NCBI RefSeq assembly: GCF_018449545.1
Contig: NZ_JAAVUR010000007.1
Coordinates: 62,001-126,000 of the forward strand
Length of the DNA stretch: 64,000 nucleotides
Reading direction: 5' to 3'
Origin: Granulicella sp. dw_53
GTDB taxonomy: Bacteria > Acidobacteriota > Terriglobia > Terriglobales > Acidobacteriaceae
Each line of letters opens with the position of its first letter. The first letter of the stretch is position 1. A program made the translations under genes and the position numbers. Below the pieces are notes generated by a model. It saw only the letters and a program-made list of their open reading frames with translations, was not told the DNA's origin and made no database searches. Positions 1 through 9,051 of this stretch are shown in pieces.

Positions 1-2415
1 GCCGGCTTAGCGCTTGATGGGTCTTCTTCCTTGATTCCTCCGTCCTCCGATGCTGCATCCGGGGCGCTAGCCGGCAATACGCCCCAACCTGGGGGGGCTC
101 AGAATGGTAGTCCCAATACTCCCTCCAACAGAAGGCAGCGCAATATCACGGACGAGCCCGATGTTTTGCGAGTTCCCACGCCGTACAACCTACGCTCATT
201 GCGAGATCTTTATACGCAGATTCCGCAGGAGGGAGCTCCACTCAGACGGTTTGGTTCGGATGTATTCCTCAACCGCAACGGTGGACTCTCTGCAGGAGGT
301 GGCTCTGGCTCGCACACGATGTCGATCGATCTGCCCGTAGGGCCGGACTACGTGCTCGGCTCTGGAGACGGACTCACGATCAATCTCTCGGGTGGCGTCT
401 CGCAAAATCTAACTCGCGTCATCGACCGCGAGGGCAAAGTTGCGCTGCCAGAGGCAGGGACGCTGGTCGTGGCAGGTCTCACCCTTCAGCATGCGCAGGG
501 CGTCATCGAAAGCGCCCTTAAAGGGCAGTATCGCAATGTACGGGTCGACGTGACCGTTGCGCGATTCCGAACAGTACGTGTCTATGTCGTAGGAGATGTG
601 CAGAGACCAGGAGGATATGACCTCAGCTCGCTTTCTACCCCGCTCAATGGCCTCTACGCCGCGGGTGGCCCAACAAGCGTCGGCTCTCTTCGGATCGTGC
701 GCCACTATCGCGGAAAAGAGTTGATTCGTGAGATCGACCTCTACGATTTTCTGCTGCATGGCGTTCGGCTGGATGACGACCGCCTGCAGTCCGGCGACAC
801 ATTGCTCATACCTCCGGCTGGCCCTCAGGTCGCAGTGTCCGGAATGGTGAAGCGCCCGGCGATCTACGAACTGAAAGGGGAATCGTCGCTTACAGAGGTG
901 CTGGATGACGCGGGTGGAACGACTGTTGCGGCTGCACTTCAACACATCACAGTCGAGCGGATTCAGCCCAACCAACAGCGTGAGTCAGTGAGTGTGGAGC
1001 TGCCCGCAGCTGCTACAGCTCAATCGACGCTTGCTGCAATCGCCGCCTTTAAGGTCAAGGATGGCGACCGCGTCCATGTCGCTCCTATTCTTCCTTACAG
1101 CGATCGCGTGGTTTATGTCGAAGGCCATGTGGTGCGTCCGGGGAGGTACCCTTACCGCGAAGGAATGCAGGTCAGCGACATCCTTCATTCGTACCAGGAC
1201 CTATTGCCGGAACCAGCGGCCAGAGGCAATATCGTGCGGCTGGTGCCTCCCGATCTTCATCCCGAGACGATTCCGTTTGATGTTCCGGATATGTTGATTG
1301 GAAATGGCAACCTCGCACTTCAACCTTTCGATACGATACGCATCCTGGGTCGGTACGAGACAGATTCTCCGCAGGTTTCGATCCGCGGGGAGGTGTTGAA
1401 GCCAGGGAAGTATTCGTTGTCTCAAGGCATGACTGCGTCACAACTGGTGAAGATGGCGGGCGGGTTTAAACGCGATGCGTTGGTAGAGAGCGCAGACCTT
1501 ACAAGCTATACGATTCAAGACAAAAAGAAGGTTGTTAGTGAGCGGGCGTCGATCAACATCGCGGACGCCATGAAGGGCCGCCTAGACTCTGACGTGCAGC
1601 TGAAAGCTGGTGACGTGCTAACGATCCATCAGATTTCGGGCTGGAAGGACATTGGCGCCTCGGTCGTTCTTGACGGCGAGGTGACATACCCAGGAAGCTA
1701 TGGCCTGCAAGAAGGAGAGCGGCTAAGTTCGGTGTTGCGGAGGGCTGGAGGTTTTCGCACTACGGCGTATCCTGCCGGCGCCGTTCTGGTGCGTGTCCAG
1801 GTAAGAGAGTTGGAGGAAAAGAGCCGGTCGGAGCTCATCAACCAGATTGAGACGGCCTCTGCGTCGGCACGACTTTCACCTAACCTTACGGGACAGAGTC
1901 AGTCAGGAACACTGCAAGCAGTAAGTCAGCAACGCAACGAAGTGCTGCAACGTTTGAAGAGTCAGCCAGCCAGCGGGCGCTTGGTAATTCGTGTCAGTGC
2001 GGATATTGAAAGTTGGGAGAACACCGCGGCCGACATCGAAATGCGGAGTGGTGATGTGTTGACTGTGCCGAAGCGTCCTGGGTTCGTCCTGGTCAGTGGC
2101 CAGGTCTATAACCCATCCGCGATCACGTACGTCCCAGGCAAGGATGCCGCATGGTATCTGCGCCGCGCTGGTGGAACCAACGATATTGCTAATCGAAAGG
2201 AAATCTTTATTGTTCGAGCCAACGGCCTGGTCGTAGGCAGGAGATCTGGCGAATGGTATGGAGGCGGCGTGCTTTCGACCAAACTCGATCCGGGAGACGT
2301 AATCGTCATTCCGCAAAAGATCATTGGGGACTCACTGTTCTGGAGAAATCTACTTACAGTAGCCCAAATAACTTCTTCTATCGCAATTACGGCAGCCGTA
2401 GCCGGGATTATCTAA
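1..2415 (+). CDS. SLBB-domain polysaccharide export protein (5' end outside window)
   Basis: Outer-membrane or periplasmic export protein of the Wza family, expected to form the channel through which the exopolysaccharide made by the following genes leaves the cell. The frame is open from base 1, so the signal peptide and true start lie to the left; the first in-window start codon (TTG at 31) follows no ribosome site and is probably internal. A Poly_export domain (starting GPDYVLGSGD) is followed by about six SLBB repeats, each with a G-x-V-x-x-P-G/A-x-Y-like core (VGDVQRPGGY, VSGMVKRPAIY, VEGHVVRPGRY, IRGEVLKPGKY, LDGEVTYPGSY, VSGQVYNPSAI). The protein ends with a hydrophobic helix, as in Wza-type exporters. 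Six SLBB repeats is more than the two to three of E. coli Wza and resembles the long exporters of other soil bacteria. The next gene starts 7 bases downstream. Confidence 0.93.
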   Translation, partial: AGLALDGSSSLIPPSSDAASGALAGNTPQPGGAQNGSPNTPSNRRQRNITDEPDVLRVPTPYNLRSLRDLYTQIPQEGAPLRRFGSDVFLNRNGGLSAGGGSGSHTMSIDLPVGPDYVLGSGDGLTINLSGGVSQNLTRVIDREGKVALPEAGTLVVAGLTLQHAQGVIESALKGQYRNVRVDVTVARFRTVRVYVVGDVQRPGGYDLSSLSTPLNGLYAAGGPTSVGSLRIVRHYRGKELIREIDLYDFLLHGVRLDDDRLQSGDTLLIPPAGPQVAVSGMVKRPAIYELKGESSLTEVLDDAGGTTVAAALQHITVERIQPNQQRESVSVELPAAATAQSTLAAIAAFKVKDGDRVHVAPILPYSDRVVYVEGHVVRPGRYPYREGMQVSDILHSYQDLLPEPAARGNIVRLVPPDLHPETIPFDVPDMLIGNGNLALQPFDTIRILGRYETDSPQVSIRGEVLKPGKYSLSQGMTASQLVKMAGGFKRDALVESADLTSYTIQDKKKVVSERASINIADAMKGRLDSDVQLKAGDVLTIHQISGWKDIGASVVLDGEVTYPGSYGLQEGERLSSVLRRAGGFRTTAYPAGAVLVRVQVRELEEKSRSELINQIETASASARLSPNLTGQSQSGTLQAVSQQRNEVLQRLKSQPASGRLVIRVSADIESWENTAADIEMRSGDVLTVPKRPGFVLVSGQVYNPSAITYVPGKDAAWYLRRAGGTNDIANRKEIFIVRANGLVVGRRSGEWYGGGVLSTKLDPGDVIVIPQKIIGDSLFWRNLLTVAQITSSIAITAAVAGII

Positions 2416-2422
2416 CTTCACG

Positions 2423-4129
2423 ATGTGCAGGTACATGATGGTTTTTCTCTCACTCTTCGGATTGCTGCAAGGCCAGGCGCAGACGCGCGCAAGCCAATCC
2501 GCGTCGGAGAGGAGCGATCCAGTTCCAGCGAACATGGCATCGACTTATGTACCGATTGAGAGTTGGGTATATGCGGCGATCGAACGTCTGGTTCTGGCCG
2601 GGTATGTGCAGACGGCGTTTGAAAGTCTGCGGCCGTGGACCCGCATGGATTGCGCACGTCTGATTGAAGAGGCCAAAGAGCAGGGAATGGACACCGATGT
2701 GACCGAAACCACTCTTCAATTGCTGAAAGCGTTGGAGATGGAGTTTGCTCCTGAGCTTCGGCGGCTAGATGGTGAACACAACCGGGAGTTTAAGATTCAA
2801 TCGCTCGATGTTCGTAGCACTACGATTGCCGGTGCTCCTTTGACTGACGGGTATCACGGCGCACAGACGATTACGAATGACTATGGACGTCCCTATGGCA
2901 GGGGCGAAAATGTGTACACCGGAGTCTCGTTGCGAGCGACTGCAGGCCCGTTCTCAGCGTTTTTGCGCACCGAACTGCAGCGGGCAGCTTCCGCCCCGAC
3001 GGCTCCAGCGTCCGTAGATGCGAGTATTGCAGCCGCAGATTTCACGCCGACTGCAGCGGCAGGGCCGGCTTCGGGGTTCAGTCGAGGTCGCATCGTCGAG
3101 GGGTATGTGTCGTTTGCCTTTCATGACAATCAGTTCTCGTTTGGAAAGCAAAGCTTATGGTGGGGACCAGGACGTGGTGGTCCGCTGTTGTTCAGCACTA
3201 ACGCGGAACCTATAACCATGTTTCGTTACGATCGGATACGGCCATTCGAATTACCTGGAATTGGACGTTGGCTTGGTCCTATCCGTCTCCAGGCGTTTGC
3301 CGGGCGGCTCTCAGGACAGCAGTTTGTCCGTGTTGGCGACCGAGTGATCGGACAATCGGGCGTCGCGCTCCGGGATCAACCGTTTATCCATGGCCAGAAG
3401 CTCTCGCTCAAGCCCACTCCTAATTTTGAATTCAGCGTCTCGCGCACGGTGATCTTTGCTGGCGCCGGGGCGCCCCTTACTACACATAGCGTACTTCGCA
3501 GTCTCTTTTCCCCCGGCAACACGGACACTACCGCTGATCCGGGAGATCGTCGCTCCGCCGTAGATATTCAGTACCGTCTACCGAAGCTGCGGAACTGGCT
3601 CACCGCCTATGTCGATACGTTTACAGATGACGAACCATTTCCGTTGAACTATCCGACGGAGAGCGCCTGGTCGCCAGGATTGTATCTTTCGCATGTGCCG
3701 AAACTTCCGAACGTAGACCTTCGGGTAGAAGGATTTTTGACCCCGCATCGCGATCTATTTCCAGGTTTCTACTACTTTAATGTGCATTACCTAAGTGGTT
3801 ACACCAACCAGCGTCAGTTAATAGGGAGCTGGATCGGTCGTGAAGCGAATGGGGTGCAGGCGTGGGGAACGTGGTGGCTTTCGCCGCGTTCGTCATTGCA
3901 AGCCAGCTTCCGCCATGTCAGTTCGAGCGCGGAGTTTCTTCAAGGCGGAAGCCTTCAGGATGTAAGCCTCACGGCAGATGTTGCATTACGGCCAGAGTGG
4001 CAAATGCATGTCGTTGTGCAGGACGAACGTTGGCGCTACCCACTATTTTCTGGAAGTTCGCAACAGAACTTTACAACCACCTTTCAACTTTCATACCGGC
4101 CCCGAGGAAACGCTAGTGTCCAGCCTTGA
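2423..4129 (+). CDS. Capsule assembly Wzi family outer-membrane protein
   Basis: A 568-residue protein matching the Wzi family, outer-membrane beta-barrels that help surface polysaccharide attach to the cell. It has an N-terminal signal peptide (MMVFLSLFGLLQGQAQ), a helical region with YVPIESWVYAAIERL and WTRMDCARLI, typical of Wzi proteins from Bacteroidetes and Acidobacteria, then a barrel-like region rich in alternating aromatic residues (FSFGKQSLWWGPGRGG). An ATG at 2435 is an alternative start only four codons in; neither start has a strong ribosome site. It lies 7 bases after the SLBB exporter and overlaps the next gene by 14 bases, so it belongs to the same operon. The role in attachment or secretion is inferred from family and context. 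Confidence 0.88.
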   Translation: MCRYMMVFLSLFGLLQGQAQTRASQSASERSDPVPANMASTYVPIESWVYAAIERLVLAGYVQTAFESLRPWTRMDCARLIEEAKEQGMDTDVTETTLQLLKALEMEFAPELRRLDGEHNREFKIQSLDVRSTTIAGAPLTDGYHGAQTITNDYGRPYGRGENVYTGVSLRATAGPFSAFLRTELQRAASAPTAPASVDASIAAADFTPTAAAGPASGFSRGRIVEGYVSFAFHDNQFSFGKQSLWWGPGRGGPLLFSTNAEPITMFRYDRIRPFELPGIGRWLGPIRLQAFAGRLSGQQFVRVGDRVIGQSGVALRDQPFIHGQKLSLKPTPNFEFSVSRTVIFAGAGAPLTTHSVLRSLFSPGNTDTTADPGDRRSAVDIQYRLPKLRNWLTAYVDTFTDDEPFPLNYPTESAWSPGLYLSHVPKLPNVDLRVEGFLTPHRDLFPGFYYFNVHYLSGYTNQRQLIGSWIGREANGVQAWGTWWLSPRSSLQASFRHVSSSAEFLQGGSLQDVSLTADVALRPEWQMHVVVQDERWRYPLFSGSSQQNFTTTFQLSYRPRGNASVQP

Positions 4130-5447
4130 AAACATTCCGATGGTACGGAATATGCGGCCTATAACCCAAGATAACTGGGTGACAAATGCTGGGCTTTTAT
4201 GGCAGCGTCGCCGGATACTGTTCCGTGTAACAGCAGCGTGCATGGTAGTAAGCGCGTTAGTGGCTTTTACCATTCCCAAGCAGTATGAGTCGACGGCCAG
4301 AATCATGCCGCCGGAGCAACCTCTCTCCGGCACTGCGATGTTGGCTGCTTTGGCGAGTCGATCTTTGGGTGGAACGAGTGGGGGAAGTGGAGCCAGTGCA
4401 TTAGGCGGGTTAGGCAGTCTCGCGGGCAGTCTACTTGGAGGAAGGACCTCGGGCGCGTTGTTTATCGACCTGCTGCACAGCCGGACCGTCAACGATCACG
4501 TCATCGATCGGTTCAATCTGCAGCGGCTCTATCATAAGCGGTACCGCATCGACACTGTGAAGTATATGGTCCACCACACCAAGATTGTGGAGGACAAAAA
4601 AAGTGGTGTGATCAGTATCACCTTCACGGATACCAACGCGGAGCGCGCTCGCGCTATTACTCAGGGTTATCTCGATGAACTAAACAGCGCCTCCTTGCGT
4701 TCCAGTGTCTCCTCGGCACGACGGGAGCGAGAGTTTATAGAGAAGCGATTGGTGGACGTTCAAGCGGAACTGCAAGAAGCGGAACTGGCGTTGAGTCAGT
4801 TCTCGAGCGTGAATACGACACTTGATATCAAGGAACAGACACATGCGATGGTCGATGCAGCAGCAAGACTGCAGGCAGAGCTCATCGTCGGTCACTCTGA
4901 GGTCGACTCTCTGACACAGATCTACGGAGAGGAGAACGTGCGTGTACGAGCAGCCCGTGCTCGCATCGCTTCTCTGCAAAGTGAGCTGGCTAAATTAAGC
5001 GGCAGTAGTGCTGCACCTTCTGAGGATGCTAACAGTGGCATCTCCGACGATAAACGCCTGTATCCATCTCTCCGTCAGATTCCTCGGCTTGCGGTTCCGT
5101 ATGCGAACCTCTATCGAAAGGTACGCATAGAAGAAACAGTATTTGAGCTCCTCTCTCAACAGTATGAGATAGCGAGACTGGAAGAGGCGAAGGATACTCC
5201 TGTTGTGAGCGTGGTTGATCCACCATTGGTGGCTGAGAAAAAATCATTTCCGCCACGATTGCTGGTTATGTTAATCCTGACCGCATTTTCCTTTGCAGCT
5301 ACCTCAACTTACATTCTGTTGTGCCACCGGTTGAGCTTGATTGCACTGGACGATCCCCGCAGGTTGCTTGCGGAAGAAGTTGGTGCCGGCTTGCGGATGC
5401 AATTGCAGAAGGTTCTGCCTGCGAGAGCGAGAAAGAGTGTGTTATGA
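4116..5447 (+). CDS. Wzz-type polysaccharide chain-length determinant
   Basis: Inner-membrane polysaccharide co-polymerase of about 443 residues that would set chain length. I place the start at GTG 4116, five bases after GAGGAAA and inside the 3' end of the Wzi gene; the open frame runs back to 3978 but that extension lies within wzi. ATG 4140 is the second choice. A transmembrane helix near the N-terminus (VTAACMVVSALVAF), a Gly/Ser-rich segment, a long coiled-coil stretch (ERARAITQGYLDEL through the repeated ARARIASLQSEL) and a C-terminal helix (LLVMLILTAFSFAATSTYIL) give the Wzz layout. No Walker motifs or tyrosine-rich tail follow, so it is not fused to a BY-kinase, and no separate kinase of that type is present in the window. 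Stop and next start overlap as ATGA. Confidence 0.88.
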   Translation: MSSLENIPMVRNMRPITQDNWVTNAGLLWQRRRILFRVTAACMVVSALVAFTIPKQYESTARIMPPEQPLSGTAMLAALASRSLGGTSGGSGASALGGLGSLAGSLLGGRTSGALFIDLLHSRTVNDHVIDRFNLQRLYHKRYRIDTVKYMVHHTKIVEDKKSGVISITFTDTNAERARAITQGYLDELNSASLRSSVSSARREREFIEKRLVDVQAELQEAELALSQFSSVNTTLDIKEQTHAMVDAAARLQAELIVGHSEVDSLTQIYGEENVRVRAARARIASLQSELAKLSGSSAAPSEDANSGISDDKRLYPSLRQIPRLAVPYANLYRKVRIEETVFELLSQQYEIARLEEAKDTPVVSVVDPPLVAEKKSFPPRLLVMLILTAFSFAATSTYILLCHRLSLIALDDPRRLLAEEVGAGLRMQLQKVLPARARKSVL

Positions 5448-6769
5448 AGGCACATCTCTCCAATGCGGCTTATGGCGTACTCGACTACGTCGCTTACCCG
5501 CTGGGCATGTTGGTAGCGGCTCCAATACTTCTAAGGCATCTTGGATCAGCTCAGTACGGTATTTGGATTGTCGCGACAGCGATGGTGAGTATGGGAGGTA
5601 TCATTGCCTCCGGCTTTGGCGACGCCAATATCCAATATGTCGCCACCGCTCGAGGTAGAGAGGACCAAAAAGTTCTGCTCGGTGCGGTTCGAAGCATGCT
5701 TGGTATCAACCTGGGGCTCGGAACATTAGTGGGCTTGATTTCATGGCTCCTCTCCCACTCGATAGCACGTCATGTGATTCCAGTGGAAAGCGATCTAAGT
5801 GCGGCATGCCTCTGGGCCCTGCGAATTGCTTGTTTGATGATGTTTGTGCGCGCAGTGGAGAGCGTCTGCATCAGCACGCAGAGAGCGTTTGAACGTTATG
5901 GCACGGCAGTAAGAATTAGCATTCTTGCACGGTTGCTGTCGCTGGTCGTAGGAGTGGCACTTACCTATCGAGGCTTTGGTGTCGTAAGCATCATGTGTGC
6001 GACCGGCGTTTTGATGTTGCTCGGAACCCTTGGGCAATTGGTACGACTTGCCCAACAGCTTAGCGTCACAGTCTTGCTTCCGAAGATCGACCGACAATCG
6101 ATTCGCGCACTATGGGGATTCGGTGCTTTTAGCTGGCTGCAGGCGGTCTCGGGCGTGATCTTTAGTCAGGCTGACCGTCTCGTGCTGGGTATCTCACTAG
6201 GCGCAACGGTAGTGGCTGCCTATGCACTCTGCGTACAGATGGCGCAGCCGATCTATGGGATCATCTCTTCAGGCTTGCACTTCATGTTTCCATACCTCTC
6301 GGCTCGACACGCGACGATGACGTCTGTTGAACTTCGAGGTGTCATCCTCAAAGTATTCACCCTCAACCTGGTCGTCGTCTTAGTGGCCACCGTAGCTGTG
6401 CTCTTATTAGGCCCGTATTTTCTGCGTGCCTGGATGGGTGAAGTTATTGCAAAAAGCGCCACCGCAGTGCTTTCACCGATTGTTTGGAGCTTCTCCCTCT
6501 TGGGCCTTAGTGTGACCGGGTATTACGCGATGCTTGCATTGGGTCGAGTCCAAGTTGTCACCTTGCTGAATATCGCTGGAGGTGCGGCGATGTTGCTCTT
6601 GATGGGATTACTTCTACCTTTTATTGGGATTCGCGGAGTCGCCGCCGCACGTCTGATTTACGGAGCGATCACCCTGCTGATGTATGTTCCACTTTTCCGT
6701 CTGCTTCGTGGCAGCACGGTCCGAATGCTGGCGGTTACGGGCATCGAGCCAGTCTGTGAGGATGCATGA
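5444..6769 (+). CDS. Wzx-like polysaccharide flippase (MATE/PST superfamily)
   Basis: Polytopic membrane protein of about 441 residues with 12 or more hydrophobic segments, starting MKAHLSNAAYGVLDYVAYPLG and containing the LVAAPILLRHLGSAQYGIW signature common in polysaccharide-specific transport proteins. It would flip the lipid-linked repeat unit across the inner membrane. The start at 5444 is chosen because it overlaps the stop of the chain-length gene as ATGA; the open frame extends upstream to 5321 only inside that gene. A membrane polymerase (Wzy) is not recognisable in the window and may lie to the left of it. Confidence 0.88.
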   Translation: MKAHLSNAAYGVLDYVAYPLGMLVAAPILLRHLGSAQYGIWIVATAMVSMGGIIASGFGDANIQYVATARGREDQKVLLGAVRSMLGINLGLGTLVGLISWLLSHSIARHVIPVESDLSAACLWALRIACLMMFVRAVESVCISTQRAFERYGTAVRISILARLLSLVVGVALTYRGFGVVSIMCATGVLMLLGTLGQLVRLAQQLSVTVLLPKIDRQSIRALWGFGAFSWLQAVSGVIFSQADRLVLGISLGATVVAAYALCVQMAQPIYGIISSGLHFMFPYLSARHATMTSVELRGVILKVFTLNLVVVLVATVAVLLLGPYFLRAWMGEVIAKSATAVLSPIVWSFSLLGLSVTGYYAMLALGRVQVVTLLNIAGGAAMLLLMGLLLPFIGIRGVAAARLIYGAITLLMYVPLFRLLRGSTVRMLAVTGIEPVCEDA

Positions 6770-6963
6770 ATACCTACGCGGACACGAGGAACACCCATAG
6801 TGAGTTAGCCAACAGGACCGCATCTCTGGGCTTATTGTCCATGATCGTGGCGTGGAGACGAAAGGCAAGAAAAGGTGGCTCCTCGTCATTTTCATTATGG
6901 GTAATCGTACCAATCAATCCAATGCTGCGATATGGAGCAGTCGGCGAAGAGGCACACGCATGA
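6766..6963 (+). CDS. Small ORF coupled at both ends, unknown
   Basis: A 65-residue frame with no family I recognise. Its start overlaps the flippase stop (ATGA at 6766) and its stop overlaps the likely start of the GT4 gene (ATGA at 6960), so it fits the translational coupling that runs through this operon. The protein is basic in the middle (RRKARKGG) and then hydrophobic (SFSLWVIVPINP), which could be a single membrane segment. It could be a real small protein, a remnant of a larger gene such as a polymerase, or only a frame that keeps ribosomes moving to the next start. No strong ribosome site precedes it. Confidence 0.45.
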   Translation: MNTYADTRNTHSELANRTASLGLLSMIVAWRRKARKGGSSSFSLWVIVPINPMLRYGAVGEEAHA

Positions 6964-8237
6964 CTCTATTGCAACGTAGCGCGGTAGTACACGATCATTC
7001 CCTCACTACTAACTATGAAGGTCAAGATCGATCTCACCTCAGGGTGGTGGTGGCGATTGTAAGTTCATCGGAGTTCCTCTCGGGAGTTTCGCGCCATGCT
7101 GTCAATATGGTTCGCTGTCTCCTTACGCGGACCGAGGTAATCGAAATTCATTTGATCGCCGCGGAATGGCAGTATCAATCTCTGCGAAATGCATTGCCAC
7201 AGCCAGACCGCAGACTCCATTTGCACATTGTGTCTCTCGGTCGAAGTGCATTGAGCCGCAATCTCTGGTACTACCAGAAGTTGCCAATTCTCGCTGAGCA
7301 ATTGAAGGCAGACGTGGTGCATCTTGCCTACCCATCACCTTTGAACAAGCACGCCTTCCGCTGCCCTACGATTGTTACGTTGCACGATCTTTACCCCTAC
7401 GACATTCCGGAGAACTTTGGTTTTCCAAAGGTATTCTTCAACCGTGCCGTGCTTAGGCAATGTCTAGGCGCTGCCGACGCCATCGCCTGTGTCTCTGAAA
7501 GCACTTTGCGGCGTCTGGACATTTACTCCCCACAGCACGCCCTGGAAAAAGCTGTGACGATCTACAACTGTGTAGAAGCTGGACCCCCGATAGCGGCTGA
7601 AAGTCCATTGCCCAATTGGAATGGGGAGCGCTTTTTGCTGTGCGTGGCGCAACACCGGCGCAACAAGAACATCCCCTTAGTAATTGAGGTCTTTCGACGG
7701 CTATTGGCGAAGGGGGATATTGGGCCAACCACGCTGTTGGCAATCATTGGAATTGAGGGGCCAGAGACGGCCCGCATCCACCAAGCGATCGACGATGCGG
7801 GTCTGGCGCGGCAGGTCATGCTTTTGCATGGAGTCTCCGATGCGGAACTGCAGTGGTGTTACAGGCACTGCGAACTGCTGCTGTCGGCTTCTGTAACGGA
7901 GGGGTTTGGACTTCCAATCGTCGAAGCAATGCTGCAGCACTGTCGTGTGGTGTGCTCCGATATTCCTGCGTTCCGAGAGGTTGGGGGTTCCTATTGCCAC
8001 TATGTGCCGCTCCACCGTGCGGCAGAGGATGGCTTCGTCGAGGCGATACGGGTCGCGCTCCGAAGCATTAAATTTCGCGCATCGACTACAGAGCGTTTTT
8101 CTGCACCCCAAATCGCAGAAGCATATCTGCAGCTTTATTCCGAACTTCGCCTGGCGCCCTTGCGGCCAGTCTTCGCCGCCGTTGCTAGCTGGTCAGGTCT
8201 ATGGAAAAGGAAAGAGAACAATCATGAGCACATGTAA
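6960..8237 (+). CDS. Family 4 glycosyltransferase (GT-B)
   Basis: Cytoplasmic glycosyltransferase of 425 residues expected to add a sugar from a nucleotide donor to the lipid-linked repeat unit. The C-terminal GT-B half carries the donor-binding pattern VTEGFGLPIVEAM (E-x7-E) typical of GT4 enzymes, with CVAQHRRNKNIPLVIEVF at the start of that domain and HLAYPSPLNKHAF and TLHDLYPYD in the N-terminal half. ATG 6960 is preferred because GAAGAGG lies 7 bases upstream; GTG 6852 and ATG 6897 in the same frame lie inside the preceding small ORF. Its 3' end overlaps the next gene by 14 bases. Confidence 0.88.
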   Translation: MTLLQRSAVVHDHSLTTNYEGQDRSHLRVVVAIVSSSEFLSGVSRHAVNMVRCLLTRTEVIEIHLIAAEWQYQSLRNALPQPDRRLHLHIVSLGRSALSRNLWYYQKLPILAEQLKADVVHLAYPSPLNKHAFRCPTIVTLHDLYPYDIPENFGFPKVFFNRAVLRQCLGAADAIACVSESTLRRLDIYSPQHALEKAVTIYNCVEAGPPIAAESPLPNWNGERFLLCVAQHRRNKNIPLVIEVFRRLLAKGDIGPTTLLAIIGIEGPETARIHQAIDDAGLARQVMLLHGVSDAELQWCYRHCELLLSASVTEGFGLPIVEAMLQHCRVVCSDIPAFREVGGSYCHYVPLHRAAEDGFVEAIRVALRSIKFRASTTERFSAPQIAEAYLQLYSELRLAPLRPVFAAVASWSGLWKRKENNHEHM

Positions 8238-9051
8238 AGATCATCCGCGGGCGAACGTGCTTGGCATCGGTGTCGATGCCGTTGATATGGAACAAGCTCT
8301 TGTAAGAATCGAAGAAGAGCTACAACTGAAGCGTAAGGGTTATGTCTGCCTCGTTGGAGTGCATGGCGTGATGGAGGCACAACGCGATGCCGCTATAGCC
8401 AATATCTTCAGGAACGCGGCGCTTGCGTTACCGGATGGAATGCCTACCGTCTGGGTGGGTCGTCATCAAGGACATGTCAACATGGAGCGGGTCGCTGGAC
8501 CGGACTTAATGCTCGAGGTGATGCGGGGAGAGAGATTCCGTAATGCTACGCATTTCCTCTGCGGAGGTAAGGACGGAGTTGCGGAAGAACTTCGAGAGCA
8601 GCTCATGAGCCGGTATCCATTTCTAAAGATCGTTGGTACATACACTCCCCCATTTGGTCCTATGTCTCTCAAGCAAGAAAAAGAGTTCGTCACCATGATT
8701 GGCAATGCTCGGCCGAGTATTGTCTGGGTCGGGATCAGCACGCCGAAGCAGGATCGATTTATGAATCATTATCTTCCTCTCCTGGATACGACCCTGATGT
8801 TTGGTGTTGGTGCGGCATTCGACTTCCATACCGGCCGCATCTCCGATTGCCCGGAGTGGATCAAGCAGGCTGGATTGCAATGGTTTGATCGACTCCTCCA
8901 GGATCCACGACACCTCTGGAAACGCTATCTCCGCAACAATCCCGCATTTCTTTTTTACAGTCTTCTACAACTCACTGGACTAAGGTCGTATCCTCTGCAA
9001 TCGGAGACGGAACGTCGTGCCATGGCGCAGCCTGCAGGATTACTACGCTAA
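8224..9051 (+). CDS. WecG/TagA/CpsF family glycosyltransferase (GT26)
   Basis: A 275-residue enzyme of the GT26 family, which transfers ManNAc, ManNAcA or glucose-type sugars to a prenyl-diphosphate sugar. Family features are visible in order: LPDGMPTVWVGRHQG, ERVAGPDLM, FLCGGKDGVAEEL, GTYTPPFGPMS, VWVGISTPKQDRFM and GVGAAFDFHTGRIS near the C-terminus. The donor cannot be told from sequence. Start ATG 8224 overlaps the GT4 stop; the upstream extension of the frame lies inside that gene. Stop TAA and the next ATG share one base at 9051 (TAATG). Confidence 0.92.
   Translation: MSTCKDHPRANVLGIGVDAVDMEQALVRIEEELQLKRKGYVCLVGVHGVMEAQRDAAIANIFRNAALALPDGMPTVWVGRHQGHVNMERVAGPDLMLEVMRGERFRNATHFLCGGKDGVAEELREQLMSRYPFLKIVGTYTPPFGPMSLKQEKEFVTMIGNARPSIVWVGISTPKQDRFMNHYLPLLDTTLMFGVGAAFDFHTGRISDCPEWIKQAGLQWFDRLLQDPRHLWKRYLRNNPAFLFYSLLQLTGLRSYPLQSETERRAMAQPAGLLR

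Noticed and set aside
5321..5443. N-terminal extension of the flippase
   Set aside because: It lies inside the chain-length gene; the ATGA overlap at 5444 and the membrane pattern after it give the better start.
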